From Mesaphorura yosii (taxonomy: Eukaryota; Arthropoda; Collembola; Poduromorpha; Tullbergiidae), in contig WIXG01000019.1 of the NCBI GenBank assembly GCA_009869945.1, positions 310,001-374,000 on the forward strand: a DNA stretch of 64,000 nucleotides, written 5' to 3'. Position numbers and translations under genes: made by a program. The notes under the pieces are model-generated. The model ran no database searches. It had not been told where the DNA came from and was given only the letters and a program-made list of their open reading frames with translations. This document shows, piece after piece, positions 1 to 18,270 of the stretch. Numbering within the stretch: position 1 is the first letter of the stretch; each line of letters starts with the position of its first letter.

Positions 1-170
1 TGTCTTGCATTCGATTTGAGAAGCTTTTATTCAATTTCGAAACGGCGCGACGCGGCGTGACAAAGATTTTAATGCATATCACAGTTATCGCGTTCTTTAT
101 TTAATTTTGACCGAAATCTTAATGATTGTCATCAATCTGACATGAAATCATTCAAATCATCTTGTTAAAG

Positions 171-5536
<5,366 letters not shown>

Positions 5537-8500
5537 TGGATAAAACTTTTCCTACACTTTTCCTACAAGTATTTGCATCTCTCTTTCTTCAAATTATTGT
5601 CTCCGTAGTCATTACACACGTTACATGTATTTGTAAGCCTCCTTATTTCTGGCTCGAGGAGCAGGAGGCCAGACACGTCTTTTGTTGAGGGATGAACTGG
5701 CTTACGATTTGTCACGAGTTTAGGCTGCTTCGTAGCTATAGACTGTCTTGGTTCAGGTGGACAAATCTCCACTTTACGTGTGTAGCGTAGTTCTAAGACC
5801 AACTTATTTCTATGCATCTTCACGTTTAGGGTTCGAGTTTTAATTCCATGTGTAGAATTTTAGGGTTACGCTAAAGTTAAAGTGACGACACGGCTTCAGA
5901 AATCGTTGACAATCTGCTTGTGTTAATGTTAACAATTAAGGTAGCATTTCGAGAGCTTATGTTTGGCTGTGCCGTAGAATAATTGTGTATATCCTTAATT
6001 AACCTTAATTTCACTGTTCAGCCCTTGTGTTTAGAAATCGCCGAGTGTTTCTCTCCCGCCTGTCGTTCAGCATCCAACCTGTCTACTTAATCAGTCGCAA
6101 AAACCACATAGTTTCCGTTTATCGTCACACTGCTATTTCTGAATTAGGAATTCGAGGTCTCAAGTCAGATTCGTTTAATTCTTCTGTCTTGAATTCTCCT
6201 GGCCGCCTCAGGCAAGGTGCTATCGTTATTTCATTATTTTAGACCCGCAATTTTAAGTTCTTACTTCCCAAAGCGATGGACATCAAGTTTTCAATTTTCC
6301 TAAACCAATGACGTGAATAATCGAGCTTTTGACACTCTTCTGCGTGATCAATGCGTTTGTGCAGGTTTCGAGGCGATCTTGCCAGAGAAACTTTCATATT
6401 CAATGGTGCTATAAGTCAGCGTAGCTTGAAAGAGATATTTGCCAGATTTTTATTTTGCTTTTTAATTATAATTACCCCTAATTTGTTTTAGATTAGTGAA
6501 GACTACACCAAAACTCCTAGAAACTCATGTGACGTGTTCGCACCTTCTGCGAAGTGCGAGTGAAGAGCTTTATGGATGAAATTTTAATCTGTTTATTGTT
6601 TGGCAGTGGAATTGCAGTATTTTTGTTTCCCAAAATGAGCAGAGATTCGAAACGAGCTGCTTTGAGTTTCTCCAGACTAATACTTTTTAGTTGGGCGTGT
6701 AGATAAAGTCTGTCACATCAAAGCAAAACTGCCAGTCTGAAGCATTGCATTTTTAATCGTTTAACGACCGTTGTTGGTTAAATTCAGTCGTTGACCACAT
6801 TTAATTTTGGCGTCATTTTGCGAGTCTGTGGTTTTTCGGGGGGGGGGGGACTTTCATTCACTCGTTGAGTTTTAATGACGTTGTTGTATGTTCACTAGTT
6901 GACTAGTTAGACTAGCATGCGTAGACAGCAGCCAAATGTCCAACTTTAAATATGGAGAACGATTCCGATGTTATTTTTAATGGAGAAAGTTTAAGCGTAG
7001 TGCGTGCGTGATTAGACGCGTGACGATATTCGATATTTATTACGGTTTTAAACTGCGTTTGTAAGAGTGAAGTTTCTCTAACTTTGTAAGCTAAATGTTT
7101 GCGATTGACGATTGCAGTTACGCGGCGGCTAAAAGTTAATTGTTCGAAATTACATAATGTTTTTGTGTGCAAAGTGCAATTCTTTAATTTATAACTTGGT
7201 TCATGCTTTGAGTCTTATCCGTGGCAGCTTTTCTTCTTTGTTATTTCTTGAACTCGATTTGAATGTTTGCAACGCCAAATCGGCCGTTTGTTTGTTCGAA
7301 GACGCACAATTTCCTATTCAAAATTTGACTGATGATTGAGTTTGAATCGGATTTGGTAAATTAAATGCTTGCAGTGGCCTCAGTACACTTGTTTCAGTTT
7401 TCTGTATTTAACGACGTCCCACCACTGCACTGGAGACTTCCTAACTGTAACCACAATTTAATTGTTGGCTCGGCTCTTAATTTATTAGACAGCTCTTTGC
7501 ATTTAAACTTCCAGCTAAAGGTTCCAGCAGATCAACGCGTTTCTACAAATCTCAGATTTTTGGTGCGGGAGGGTGAAAGTGAATGCTGATTTATTTTATT
7601 TTAACGACTTAATTTGTGTGCGGAGTCTTTATAGCGAGCAAAAAAGATTGTAAGCTAAGGATAATTTATTGAGGGAGAATTGCACGCGTTGAATTGCGTA
7701 ATGTTTAACGGTTAAGTGAAAATGTGCTTAAGCATGAGGATCATATAAACTTTAAGGATCGTAGAAGCAGAAGTTTGTGTGTTTTCCGAAGGAGAAGCAA
7801 CCAAGCTGTTGTTAATTCGAATGCGTGGCTAAAATTATGGAGTAAATTACGACTAAGGCAGTTAATGTGCGTGTATGTACTTTAACTACACTTTTGTTCG
7901 TACATGAACCCACGAAACACAATTTATTAATTTACTCGTGACGCGTCGTGTGTTCCCTGTCATTATGCTAAGCGTACATACACGTAAAGAAAGAAGGTTA
8001 GACTAGAAGAAAGAGTTCACCTAATTGTATACAAATATAAATTTAAAAATAAAAGTATCGATTTTTAAATCGTGGTCATCATTTATTATTCGAATTCTTC
8101 TTAAATGCATTGACCACTTGGCCAATTTTAAGTGTTGTATGCATGAAATTATCGAAAAAATTAACCGAGACCAGAAAAAAATTACTCACCGTCGAAATTT
8201 CTTCATTGCAATTCTTTATTCGACCATTTTGTAAGTTTGAAACAGGCAAATGCATGAATAATGAGCTTTATTTAATTTTACATTCTGGTCAAAATGAAGA
8301 AGGAGCAGGTAATTAAGATATGTGTTGCAAAGTTTACAGATAAATGCACTATACTAAGATATTTTGCAGATTGCAGTGCAGTGCAGAGATTTTATATTTT
8401 CTGAAAGATCTTGACAGATCAATGAAGAATTATTTGCGCCTCATAAGAGTCCCAGTTGCAGTACCGAGTTAAGGAAGCATACAGTTTAGTGTTTGGGGTA

Positions 8501-8702
8501 TTCCATTGCTAGAATTGGCAAGACAAAGACAGTCTCACCCTTAACAAGACTTTCAACGTTTCAACATTCAGCTCTCAACGTCCACCGGTAACAAACTTAA
8601 GCTTACTTGCATTGCACTGGAATGCAATGCAACGTTAAAAAATTACAAATTACAGGCATCCGTAACATTTACACGGTTCATTCAGCTCCTCTTAATCAGT
8701 AA
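5537..8702. other. Gs alpha 3' flank / intergenic
   Basis: About 3.2 kb of mostly AT-rich, non-coding sequence between two genes; the Gs gene runs into it and SPTLC2 ends at its right edge. It probably includes the Gs 3' UTR. A run of eleven G lies near 6839-6849, and a perfect 10-base hairpin sits at 8607-8632. No open frame looks like protein. Confidence 0.55.
8607..8632. repeat. Perfect 10-bp inverted repeat (hairpin)
   Basis: TTGCATTGCA at 8607-8616 is followed, after a six-base loop, by its exact reverse complement at 8623-8632. It lies about 70 bases beyond the SPTLC2 stop codon, so it would be in that gene's 3' UTR and could fold in the RNA. The function is unknown. Confidence 0.6.
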
Positions 8703-11016
8703 TTAGTACGGGATGACTTCTTTGCTCCGCACCTTCCTCGACATGCGAAGGAAGGTTTCTTCACCGAGTTCCTCGAAGCAGGCGAGGACGTAGTCGATCA
8801 TTTCTTTGGTGTGGTGCGCATTCATGCAGCAGCGGATGCGGCCCTCCGTCACGGGCGACGCGGGGTAGCCCACCATCACAGCCGCGATGTTCCTCTCCCT
8901 CATGAAGTCCACGACGTAGCGCAGCGTGCCCACAGTGATGGTGATGGGCACGACGGGAGAGTCCAGGTCGCCCGAAATCATGTACCCCAGCTGCTCCAGA
9001 CGGAGCCGAAAGTAGCGAGTATTTCTGGAGCAAGAAAGCAAGAAAGGTGAATTGTAAGAATTAATGACGTTAACGGCGGATGTTCGTAGAAGTTTTGACC
9101 GCACTCTCACCTTGCCAGAGACCCAACTCGTTCTTGCCCCTCTATTGTGTAATTCAAGTGCTTGACTCCTTCTAAAATGAACTTGGCCGTCGCCGAGGGC
9201 AGTGCGGCTCCGTACGCGTGCGCAATTGACCGCTCCCGCAGGACGTCGATGAGTATTTTTGACCCACAAATGTACCCTCCGATGCAGCCAAACGATTTTG
9301 CAAATGTGCCCATTAAAATATCAACTTTTTTGGGATCCACGTTGAAGTGCTGAGTGACGCCTCGGCCGTTGGCTCCGACCGCTCCCATGCAATGAGCTGG
9401 AGGGAAACACCACAACCACAATTAATTATCATCGTAATGGAAAACTTATTAAGAAATTAGGAAATCATGAAATTACCTTCGTCCAAGTATAAATATGCTC
9501 CATACTTCTCTTTTATGCGAATAATCTCGGGCAGATGTGCCATAGAGCCATGCATGCTGTAAACTCCCTCCACGACAATGAAAATTTTCTTCCACGGTTT
9601 CCTTTGCAGGTGGGCAGTTATGATAGCGGAACGAATTCGTGCTTCAAGGTCCTTCATGTCTGATTTCAATTAAAACTCACATCAATTCACCGTGATACGT
9701 CAATCATTCTTGGAATAGATGAAAGTCTCACCGTTGTGATTAAATACTACGATTTTGGCCCGAGAAAGGCGAATTCCAAGGATTAATGACGAGTGATTAA
9801 ACTGATCACTTAATACTAAGCATTCGGAATCCATGAGTGAAGGAATGTTTAACGAGTTTGTTGCAAATCCCATCCCAAAAGTCAAGGCGTCCTCAACTAT
9901 CAATTAAAAAAATAGCATTGGTTACTTCCGACTGGGATCGATCAAAGTCGAATATGCGACTACAACAAATTATTCGCCACCAACCTCCGATGAATTTAGC
10001 CAACTCTTCTTCCAGTTCCTTGTGAACGACAGTGGTACCGATTTCAGTGCGAATTGAAGCATGTCCGAGACCAAACGTATGTATTGTGTCTAAGACTGGA
10101 GGTATGCAGGGGCTGCTTGAGTGTGAGAGATTTAAGTAATTGTATGACCCCAGATTGATGCACTCTCTCGTCCGATCCGTCACCCTAAGAAAAGGTTGCT
10201 TAGACTTAGACGAGAGCATAATGCATAATTTTGGCTCGGCTCGGCCGGCGCTTACTTGATGCTCCATCCTTGCGAGTCTGACTCTCTTTCGAAGACGTCC
10301 ATCGTCGGTCCCGGTGCCGAACGAATGGGGTTAAACATGGCTGACCAAACACGTCGAATCAGATGGTTTCTGTAGTATAGCTCGAACCAAGTGTACAGCG
10401 GGACGTAACCCTGCAAGGTCATCAAAGGTTATCAGTTCAGTAGTCCATGACTCATACTGATGTTATCAATTATGAACGTTTAACGAACGTCACTCACCTC
10501 GCGACCTTTCTCAATCCTGACGCGCACTCGAAAGATCTCGTTAAGCAGAGCCACGAATCCCAGGCTCACGAGTGTGAAGCACGATAACACGTATGCAAAC
10601 ACTGAAAAGTGAGATAAGAGCTGTTGCACGTTGCATTCTCTTCTGGTTTGAAGAATAAGATAAGATAAGAGTTAGAGTTGGAATGCGTGCTGCATGCTCA
10701 CCTGGGTACGCTTCCTCCGCTTCCGTGTGGACACTCTGGCGCTGGCAGTGCCCCTGCTCCTTCTGCAGCGGCGTCTCCTGGCAGACATCCTCCTCGCTCG
10801 TATTCTCCCCGAGAAACTCCTTCAGAATCCCGGCGGCCTTCTTGACGGGGACCGCAACGCTCTTGTCCAAATTGGCGACAGCGTCGATGTTCGGTATAAA
10901 ACATACCTGCAAAGCACCGACACACAGAACTTAGCGAACGAACTGCTACTGCGAGGTATTTCGGATGTCTGCGAATGGCTCACCTTGTCCGGTGATATGA
11001 AACTCGGCATACTCAT
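8703..11016 (-). CDS. SPTLC2: Serine palmitoyltransferase, large catalytic subunit (SPTLC2-like)
   Basis: PLP-dependent alpha-oxoamine synthase that condenses serine with palmitoyl-CoA, the first step of sphingolipid synthesis at the ER. Nine exons (minus strand): 11016-10984, 10906-10702, 10601-10498, 10410-10256, 10184-9985, 9896-9732, 9659-9477, 9396-9111, 9024-8703; 550 residues, close to human SPTLC2. An N-terminal membrane helix lies at about residues 80-103, followed by GYVPLY and the INLGSYNYL motif, GMGFATNS, the PLP aspartate region YLDEAH, and the Schiff-base lysine in GTFAKSFG (about Lys382). The presence of that lysine separates it from the inactive SPTLC1 partner. The start ATG has a good context (CCACCATGA). 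The ATG at 11014-11016 is the first in frame with exon 2. Confidence 0.96.
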
Positions 11017-12960
11017 GGTGGATTTGAAATTCGATGACTTCAGCGGCCAACTTGTGGGGTCGAAGCGCGGACGTCTATGTTCACTGCAACTGCAGCAGCG
11101 GCGGCAGCGCCAAGCCGACTGAAGTTGAATAACGATCTTCCGCTCTTCAAGCTTCAACCAAACTGAAAAGACTGCAGTACCGCGTACCGCAATAAGCGCT
11201 TTCGGTTCCGTATCCTGTATCCAATGAAGTGATTGCAGTCGGTTCTGAATCTGTCAACTCGGTTCCCAATTTTTCCTTGCGAGTGCAACGCTTCTCCTTT
11301 CAACAGTCAGCAAAAGAATGATGAGTTTCCCGAGAAATTCGTCCGTCGACTGGTTAGCTGGCGACGCTCGCTCGCTGCCTCAAGACAAGTAGACAAGACT
11401 GCACGCATGCGGTGGGAATGTGAGTCGGTGAGTCATTCACCAAAGAGTCTCACCCACTACTCAAATATCAAATACGTAAGTGCTGGGCAGCAGCGATAGC
11501 GACAGAGCGCGGCTTTAGTTTTACGAGACAAGGCTGCGAGACGCGAGATGCAGTTGGTTTTGGCTTACTTCACAACTTCACACTTGAAAACGAGGTACAA
11601 ACGGCAACTCCGAGACAAGAGACGACCCTCCCTGCAAAAACAGAGAACACAACAATGAGAGGCTTGAAGCGGTCACAGATTAACGGTCAAGATGAAGGTC
11701 AGCGTGTGAAGAATGTGAAGATGTGAGGGTGGCCTTAGTAAGACACTTAAGCTTCAGTTTAAGAGCTCTTGGCGTTGATAGTTCGGTGTAAATTCGTTAG
11801 TAGTAATTTGCAATGACAATCGTTAAGAACTTAATGACCAGAGTTACCTAATCTTGTCTGTCCTCAACGGGAATTATAATTATGTTCTTGAGTCTGGCTA
11901 GCACGAAGCACTGCACTACTGGACGAAATGAGAATTGAGATTCTACTGGAGTTCGAGTTGGAGTGCAACGAAGAAATATGTACGCCACTCTACGCTACAG
12001 AATTTCGTCCGAGTAATACGAGACGAGCTTACGAGTAAATTAATTTGAATTTTTTAGTATTTGCGGCGTAAAGTTATTCGCATTCTCAATACTCAACTCG
12101 CTGACGTGCCACACCACGCCACAGTCACAGACACGCCATGCATATAAAGCTGGAATTGGAAACGTGATCCAAGGCATGTCAGCTTAATTTTCTGTCAGAA
12201 ATGTGCGGGCACAAATGCGAAATGCAGTAGTTTCATCGAGAACGCGGTCGTGTCGCGTCGGCGTGCTTTGCTTAATAAGCTTCGGCCGGCAGGCTTCAAG
12301 GGAGCGCCTCGCTATTCGCATTTCAACAAATCGAAGTTAACAGGTAAAGAAGAATAATAAAATATTACTTTGGGTTGCGTGCAAGCGTGCGGTGCGGTTT
12401 TTTGCCCACGCTAATTCGTGTTTCCCATTCACATTCGCGAATTTTGAATTCTCGTCTCTCTTCGTCGAGTCGAGTTACGAGCTTCCTCTGTGTAGCCTTC
12501 TTTCCAGCGTTCTTGATAGTTATTGCTTTTTGCCATTTGCAAGGAGAATTACGATTACGACATGTCTTGCAAAAAATTATGCCGACTATCACTACATCAT
12601 GTAACCAAGCACGCCACCGCATTGCTGCCCAGTCAGTCAATTTAATACGAATTTGCAAAATTCGTGCTGAGTGCAGAGGAAGAAGCTAAAAGTGGATTGT
12701 GAAACAGCACTTGAGCTGCATTTCAATCATTTCAGCCTCAGCATTTTTGGGCCTGACACGGCTTGTGATGATCTTAGAAGCAGGCAAAGTAGACCCGCCG
12801 GGCCGGACTGTTAGCTGTTATGTTAACTAGAAGTCATTACTGTTTAACGATTTACTACGCTACGCTCCGCTCGGCTCTGCCCTGCCGTTTGATTTAGCTA
12901 CGATGGCGTGAGTCACTCAAACTAACATAACTCGACCCGTTGAGTTTTTGTTTATAAAAC
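11017..12960. other. Intergenic, upstream of SPTLC2
   Basis: Upstream region of the minus-strand SPTLC2 gene. It must contain that gene's promoter and 5' UTR, but no clear TATA box or other gene is visible. Short open frames on both strands lack domain features and splice partners. Confidence 0.5.
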
Positions 12961-12965
12961 CGTGG
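12961..12965. repeat. Target-site duplication, left copy (CGTGG)
   Basis: CGTGG directly abuts the left inverted terminus; the same five bases directly abut the right terminus at 13607-13611. Five bases and GC-rich fits Transib insertion preference. Confidence 0.8.
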
Positions 12966-13606
12966 CACAGTGGGACAGGGATGGGTGCAAAAGCGCAAAA
13001 AAGGGTCAATCGAATTTTGGTGTTCTACTAATGTTTATCATTTCTACATTCCCCTGGCCGTCGATGGTGAAATTTTTACATTTTTATGTTCACACATGGG
13101 AGTTAACGGTCAGTTGAAATTTTAATCTTACATTGATGCTTATGGGACTTCACAAAGTTCACTGTATTGGCTTAACTTAGCACAGCTAGGAAAAACCAAG
13201 AGTGTCATTTCAGAGTATAGGTAGTGGACTAGCATAATCCATCCCACCGCGTCCCCCCGCCAAACTCTGCAGGAGATATTAAGGCCGAAGTATATGAAGC
13301 AAGTGTGCGTGTTTTTGGATGCGTTGAGTCGTGCATTGAATAAAAAGCGCTGCGATGGCAAGAATAGCTTCACTTCAACGTGATTTTACGAATGGACACA
13401 AAAATTCGATGCCTACGGAAAGTTGGGTTACCTAGTTTTAACCATTCAACCTTGTGCTCGGCTAATATTACCTGCTTCAGCGACTCAAGTTGTAATATCA
13501 TACCCTCAGCTTAAAAATGTGAATTTTAGTCGAAAAACACTAATTTAAAATGTTTCGAGGCGAATTATAATTTATGCGCTTTTTCACCCTTCCCTGTCCC
13601 ACTGTG
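12966..13606. mobile_element. Non-autonomous Transib-like DNA element (MITE)
   Basis: A 641-base element bounded by 32-base terminal inverted repeats (12966-12997 and 13575-13606, 30 of 32 bases identical). Each end begins with CACAGTG. It is flanked by a 5-base target duplication, CGTGG, at 12961-12965 and 13607-13611. Five-base GC-rich duplications together with CACWRTG-type ends are the hallmark of the Transib superfamily, the relatives of RAG1, and CACAGTG is the consensus heptamer of V(D)J recombination signals. No transposase is encoded inside, so it would be mobilised in trans. The assignment to Transib is inferred from the ends and duplication length only; the interior matches nothing I recognise. 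Confidence 0.85.
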
Positions 13607-13611
13607 CGTGG

Positions 13612-15410
13612 GCTCAATTTCATACTCGCGGTGGTGTTCCATTTAGGATTCTATAAATATACAGTCTGCTCTGCCGCCTGCGTGCCTGCTCCGCATATTT
13701 TAGGATGCTGACACGTCTCAAATTCATGCGAACTGCCAAAGCGTCTGCGTCCAATAGCAAAATGCAAAAATGAGAGAAGAGAAGAGATCGGATCAGAATG
13801 GGAATCGGATTTGGCAAGGCAATGTCCTCTGCCTGCGATTTGCAATTTGCCAGTTGTGGTTAATAGTACGATTGGAGGCGCTGCGCTGATTCGTTCAGTC
13901 ACTGCCACTGCGGGTTCAACAGAACACAAATTAATTGGAAACCGCAACCAGCAGCCTAGCAGCCAGTGATAGAAGAACCAAGCCAGAAGCCATCAGCTAG
14001 CTATCACTAAATAAACTGACTGACAGGGCCAAAGTATGAGCATGATTCACGTGATGAGCAAGCAGAAGGAGGATTATCTTCTAATTAGTGCAATTTACCG
14101 TAAATGACGATGACGAATTGTACTGTTGGATCTTCGATCAGGCGAGGCTGAAAGTTCTCGGCTGGCAATTTTCTTTCTTGTCAGACGTTGCCTGTCATTA
14201 ATCTCGTTGCTGTTGCTAACCCCAATCAGACCAGATCAGTGAAAGCGCACGAGGCGATTCAGTTTCAGATTGAGCAGCTGCAGATTTTAGTCTCAATCAG
14301 CCAGTGTCATTAAATTCTTCAGCTTCACCAAACGCAAACGTCCAACCACACAACGTAACGGAACACGGCACCAGCAACTATTAAACTAAACCACTCCTAA
14401 TCAATCCCCAATCCAGACTGAAGCTAGCAGCTATTTTTTACAGACACAGAATAGACAGTAGCACAAAGACCTGAGAGCACTGAGCCGTATAGAACTTAGA
14501 ACAAGTTACTGCTTTCTTGGCACTGCACGCCAGACCACACCACTGAGACCACCACCAATAGCTCAGAGTTCCAACTTAACTTGGCTTCAACTGCCTTATT
14601 TGTAATACACAGCGAAAGAATGTAAAAAGGAGTTGGCCGGCCGGCTTGGATTTGGACACGAAATGAGAGCACCAGCACGAGTGCGTACCGTCGAAACCTC
14701 AACCCTGTCCTGCCCAAACCTCCCCGTCGGTTGAATCACGCTAAATCTGTTCTTGTAGCTCGTAGTGCAGTGATAAAAACTGGTTCTTACAAGCGTGCGA
14801 TTTGGATTACGACTACGACTACGATATCATCATTCCTATTCTTGCGATGTAGTTTTGTACTCCTACTCACAACTAAATGGACAGGCAGACAATGGCAATG
14901 GGAATTATGAATTAAACAGATGCCCAGATACTTTAGTCATGATGATCTACTTTGCTCTTGCCCAGCTTTTGCTGCGCTGCTGGTTGTTAACAGATGTATG
15001 CAAATTATGACGATTAGTTGAGTTAGCAAGTGCGTCAGTGTCAGTCATTCGAGCAGAGAAGAGCAGATCACAGCGCAGATGGCTCAGGACAGGAAAAATC
15101 ACTGTGAATGAGGAATATTTGCCGGTTCATGACTCAGGCGAGGTCAGGTCTTTGTTTACCGGACAGATGAGATCCGGAAACAGCAAATTACGCTGTCAGT
15201 CACACGCATTCGCATTTGCATTTGAAAATTGTGACTTCCGTTCGTTGTTTGTGTTTGCTTTGACAATTGACACTAGCATTAGCATCTGTCTAATTTACGT
15301 GAAACCTCTCCTGGGCTTAGATAATGCGTATAAACACGGCTGAACGGTTGTTATTTACTCAAATTATGGCCCCACTTCTAAAATAATACAACTATAACTG
15401 TGTTTATTGG
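13612..15410. other. Intergenic, no gene seen
   Basis: About 1.8 kb between the Transib-like element and the uncharacterised minus-strand gene's 3' end. Open frames are short and lack domain character. Nothing supportable was found. Confidence 0.5.
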
Positions 15411-17221
15411 CTAACTGAGCAAACTGGGACCAGATTGGCCACTGTTCGTGGAGGTGGCTTCGGCTGCAGGCGAAGGCGAGGCGGAGGCCCCTTGTGTTTG
15501 GCCTGCTTTCTTCTCCCTGGCGACCATCACCGAAAGCAGCGACTGGTCCGAGCATTTGCTGCAAAGAAAGCAAATAAGAGTCGCCAGAGTCAAAGAGTCG
15601 ATGTTAACAAGAATTGGAGATCGACTTACTGCAAGCTGAGTTCGGTTCGATGGATGATGACGGGCACTTTCCTGAGCACGTCGGGATAGCGCGTCATGAG
15701 GAAGTCCTCCGCCTGAAACTGCTGCGTCCCCTTCAGCACGGCAACTGCATTCGGCTGGCAGTTCTTGACGACCCGCTTCACGACTTCGTCGCAGGGCCGA
15801 ATGGGGAGCTGAAGGCCGTCGAGCAGTTGCACGTAGCAGAGTTGGGCCATGGCCATCACCTCCATCAGTTGCGTCACAGCAAACTTGCCCGTGTTGACGA
15901 TGGCGTAGACGTACGCCTCCGTTCGGCGGAGGACGGTGATCACCTTAGGCTCGTCGACGGCGAAGAAATCAGCGTACTTGCGCGGGCCGCCGCCAGTTTC
16001 GGCCAACGGCGAAATAACCGTCAGCGCTTTGGCCATGCTGTCCAAGGCGGCCACGACACTCGAGCGCCTGAGGAGCGAACAACTTCGCGAAGTGCTGCCC
16101 GTCAAGAAGCAGAGAATTGGCTTCAGGAGTCTCCTCAGTTTGACGAGCGACAAGGTTACGGCAAGCAGGGCGTCGGTCACTAGTTGCAGGCGGCGCTCGT
16201 ACGAGAGCGAATTGAGGAGGTCCCACTTGCGCTTGGCCGTCGTGCGCGTATAAATGGCCAGCCGATCAAAGGCAAAGTCACGCTGAATGCGACTTCCTCG
16301 GAGCAGCGACTCCCGAATCGATTTCGGGATGGTGACGTTCTGCGACTTGACGCGAGCTCCTTCGACACCCTTGCTCATCATCGCCGATATGCGCTTGGCG
16401 CTCGTGCTCGGGTCGATGTCGATGGTTTCGAGCAGAGGCCTCGACCCCGGTGCGCCGTTCTCCTCCGATCCGAATATCGCGCGTTTCATTTCGCCAAGGC
16501 GCGCGGTTCCTATGTCAGCCATCGTCTTCAGCGGAGACAACAGATTTTGCACGAATTCTCCAGTCAGCACCGCCTCGTAAACGACTTTTGCGTACAGCTC
16601 ATTTAGTTTGGCGACGTCGTCCTTCGCGTGCGCATTAGGCGGCTCCGTTAATTCTGCTTTGAAATCCTGCAACGAGAAGGTGAGGAGCCAGAGCTGCCCC
16701 GACAGGTGGTTGAGGGTGCCCGCCTTCTCCGAAAAGATTGGAAACTGCAGCTCTTCATAAAGGGTTTCGTAGAGCAGCATGATTTTCCTCCACGACAGGG
16801 CAATCTGCCTGAACAAGCCGAAGTACGTGCGCCTGAGGCGAGTGTAGCCCAAATTGTCGACGAATGTCTGCAGTCTGGAGCGAGGCTTCGGGAGTTTGAG
16901 GATGGACGCGAGCTCGTGCTGTGGGTGGTTCTCCTCACCTGTGCCACCGTCGTCTTCGTCCTCCTTCGCCTTTTGCGGGCCCCTGTCGATGAATTCCTGG
17001 TCGCTGGTGTCCGACCACAGCGAAATCCTGCGGCTAGTCGTCGGTCGCACCACCGGCTTCTGGAACCCAAATGAAACCATCCGCACCGTTTCGTTAATGC
17101 TCACGCGCCGCCCTCCGCCAGGAATGCTCGTTCGACGTGGGTGGCTCGATGGGTAGGCATCGAGAGCGGGAGTTGGACTACTGGAAGACAATATATATTG
17201 TCCGGTCGTCTCTAAACTCAT
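15411..17221 (-). CDS. Uncharacterised 579-residue protein
   Basis: Two exons, 17221-15630 and 15558-15411, joined in phase across a 71-base intron. I do not recognise a family. The first ~110 residues are low-complexity, rich in Ser/Pro/Arg and acidic stretches. Residues from about 120 on look like an all-helical soluble fold with regularly spaced leucines and aromatics (for example YTRLRRTYFGLF, LSWRKIMLLYETLYEEL). A Ser/Ala/Gly-rich tail of about 40 residues is encoded by exon 2. No signal peptide and no clear membrane span are seen. One very long first exon is unusual next to its intron-rich neighbours. The sustained frame, consistent splice phase and conserved-looking hydrophobic pattern support a real gene. 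It is divergent from MPND, with about 1 kb between the starts. Confidence 0.8.
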
Positions 17222-18270
17222 CTTCCGTTCTTCTTGTGAAATTACAATCAGTAGTTTCTGAAAACAACAACGGGGAATTTTCTACATTTACATTTTCATT
17301 TGGGCTCTGCCAGGAGTCCTGGAACTTCGAACGCGTGCGTGTGTGCGTCTGCTTCGTCTCATAGCAATGAAGATGATACACAGAAAAGAAAACTAATGAC
17401 ACGACGCTTTCATTTCTTTCATTTCGCTACCGTGTCCGTGCCCTTGTGTGTGGTATGCGAGCAATAAATTGCACTTAGTCCGAAGCGCAAGCGAATAATA
17501 AGAAAGTGAGATGCGAGATGAATTCGATCCCTACGCTGCTATTGTGTACTGAGTACTGAGTACAGACATCATCTTAACTCTACCGAGCGCGAGCCAGGCG
17601 GTTTCACGCTGAACGGACCGAGCCGTGCATTCACTTTCATTACCCAAATTCAAAAAAATCTTGTCAATCAAAAGTTGCATATTGCAACGCAAACGCAGGC
17701 CAGGGCAGGCAGACAAGCTTTGGTTGAGATAACTCGCTCGCGCTCAAGCCTCCCTGCAGTTGACTCTACGCTCGCTCATTCGTTACCTGCATCTCTTCGC
17801 GCATTCTGCCTGTGCCTGCACTCTTGTAAACTACCTCCTCCGCCAAAATTGATAAATATCACTGATACGGATCAGAAGATCTACTTTGAATTGGATAAGC
17901 ACGTGTGGAAACAGTTACTGCAAGCCGCTGTCATCGCTCAAGTGCCGGCAATCGTTGCTAAAGGAAGAATTTTAGAAATTAACGAAAGACGACAGTGAAA
18001 TAGGTACGGTAACGATTAACGAAGACATGCGCGATACCCCGCTGGATCGAAGGATCTCCCTGGTTTGCACAGATAACAAGGTCAGAGAACTTACCTACTA
18101 AGAACTTGTTCAGTTATGACAGTGCCGCGTAAAACTGAAGATTCGGTGTATTTCTAGTGCCCGTGACTTAATAATTCAAAAGATGTAACTTAGGATCCCG
18201 GTAGAGACCAGCGAAAGATTATACAACTTGAATCGACCGGCAACTGAAAAGACAATTACATCTTAGGATA
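17222..18270. other. Divergent intergenic region
   Basis: About 1 kb between the start of the uncharacterised minus-strand gene and the start of MPND. It should hold both promoters; no further coding potential is evident. Confidence 0.45.

Noticed and set aside
6839-6850. Run of G in the Gs 3' flank.
   Set aside because: A simple homopolymer with no associated structure; prone to length error in assembly.
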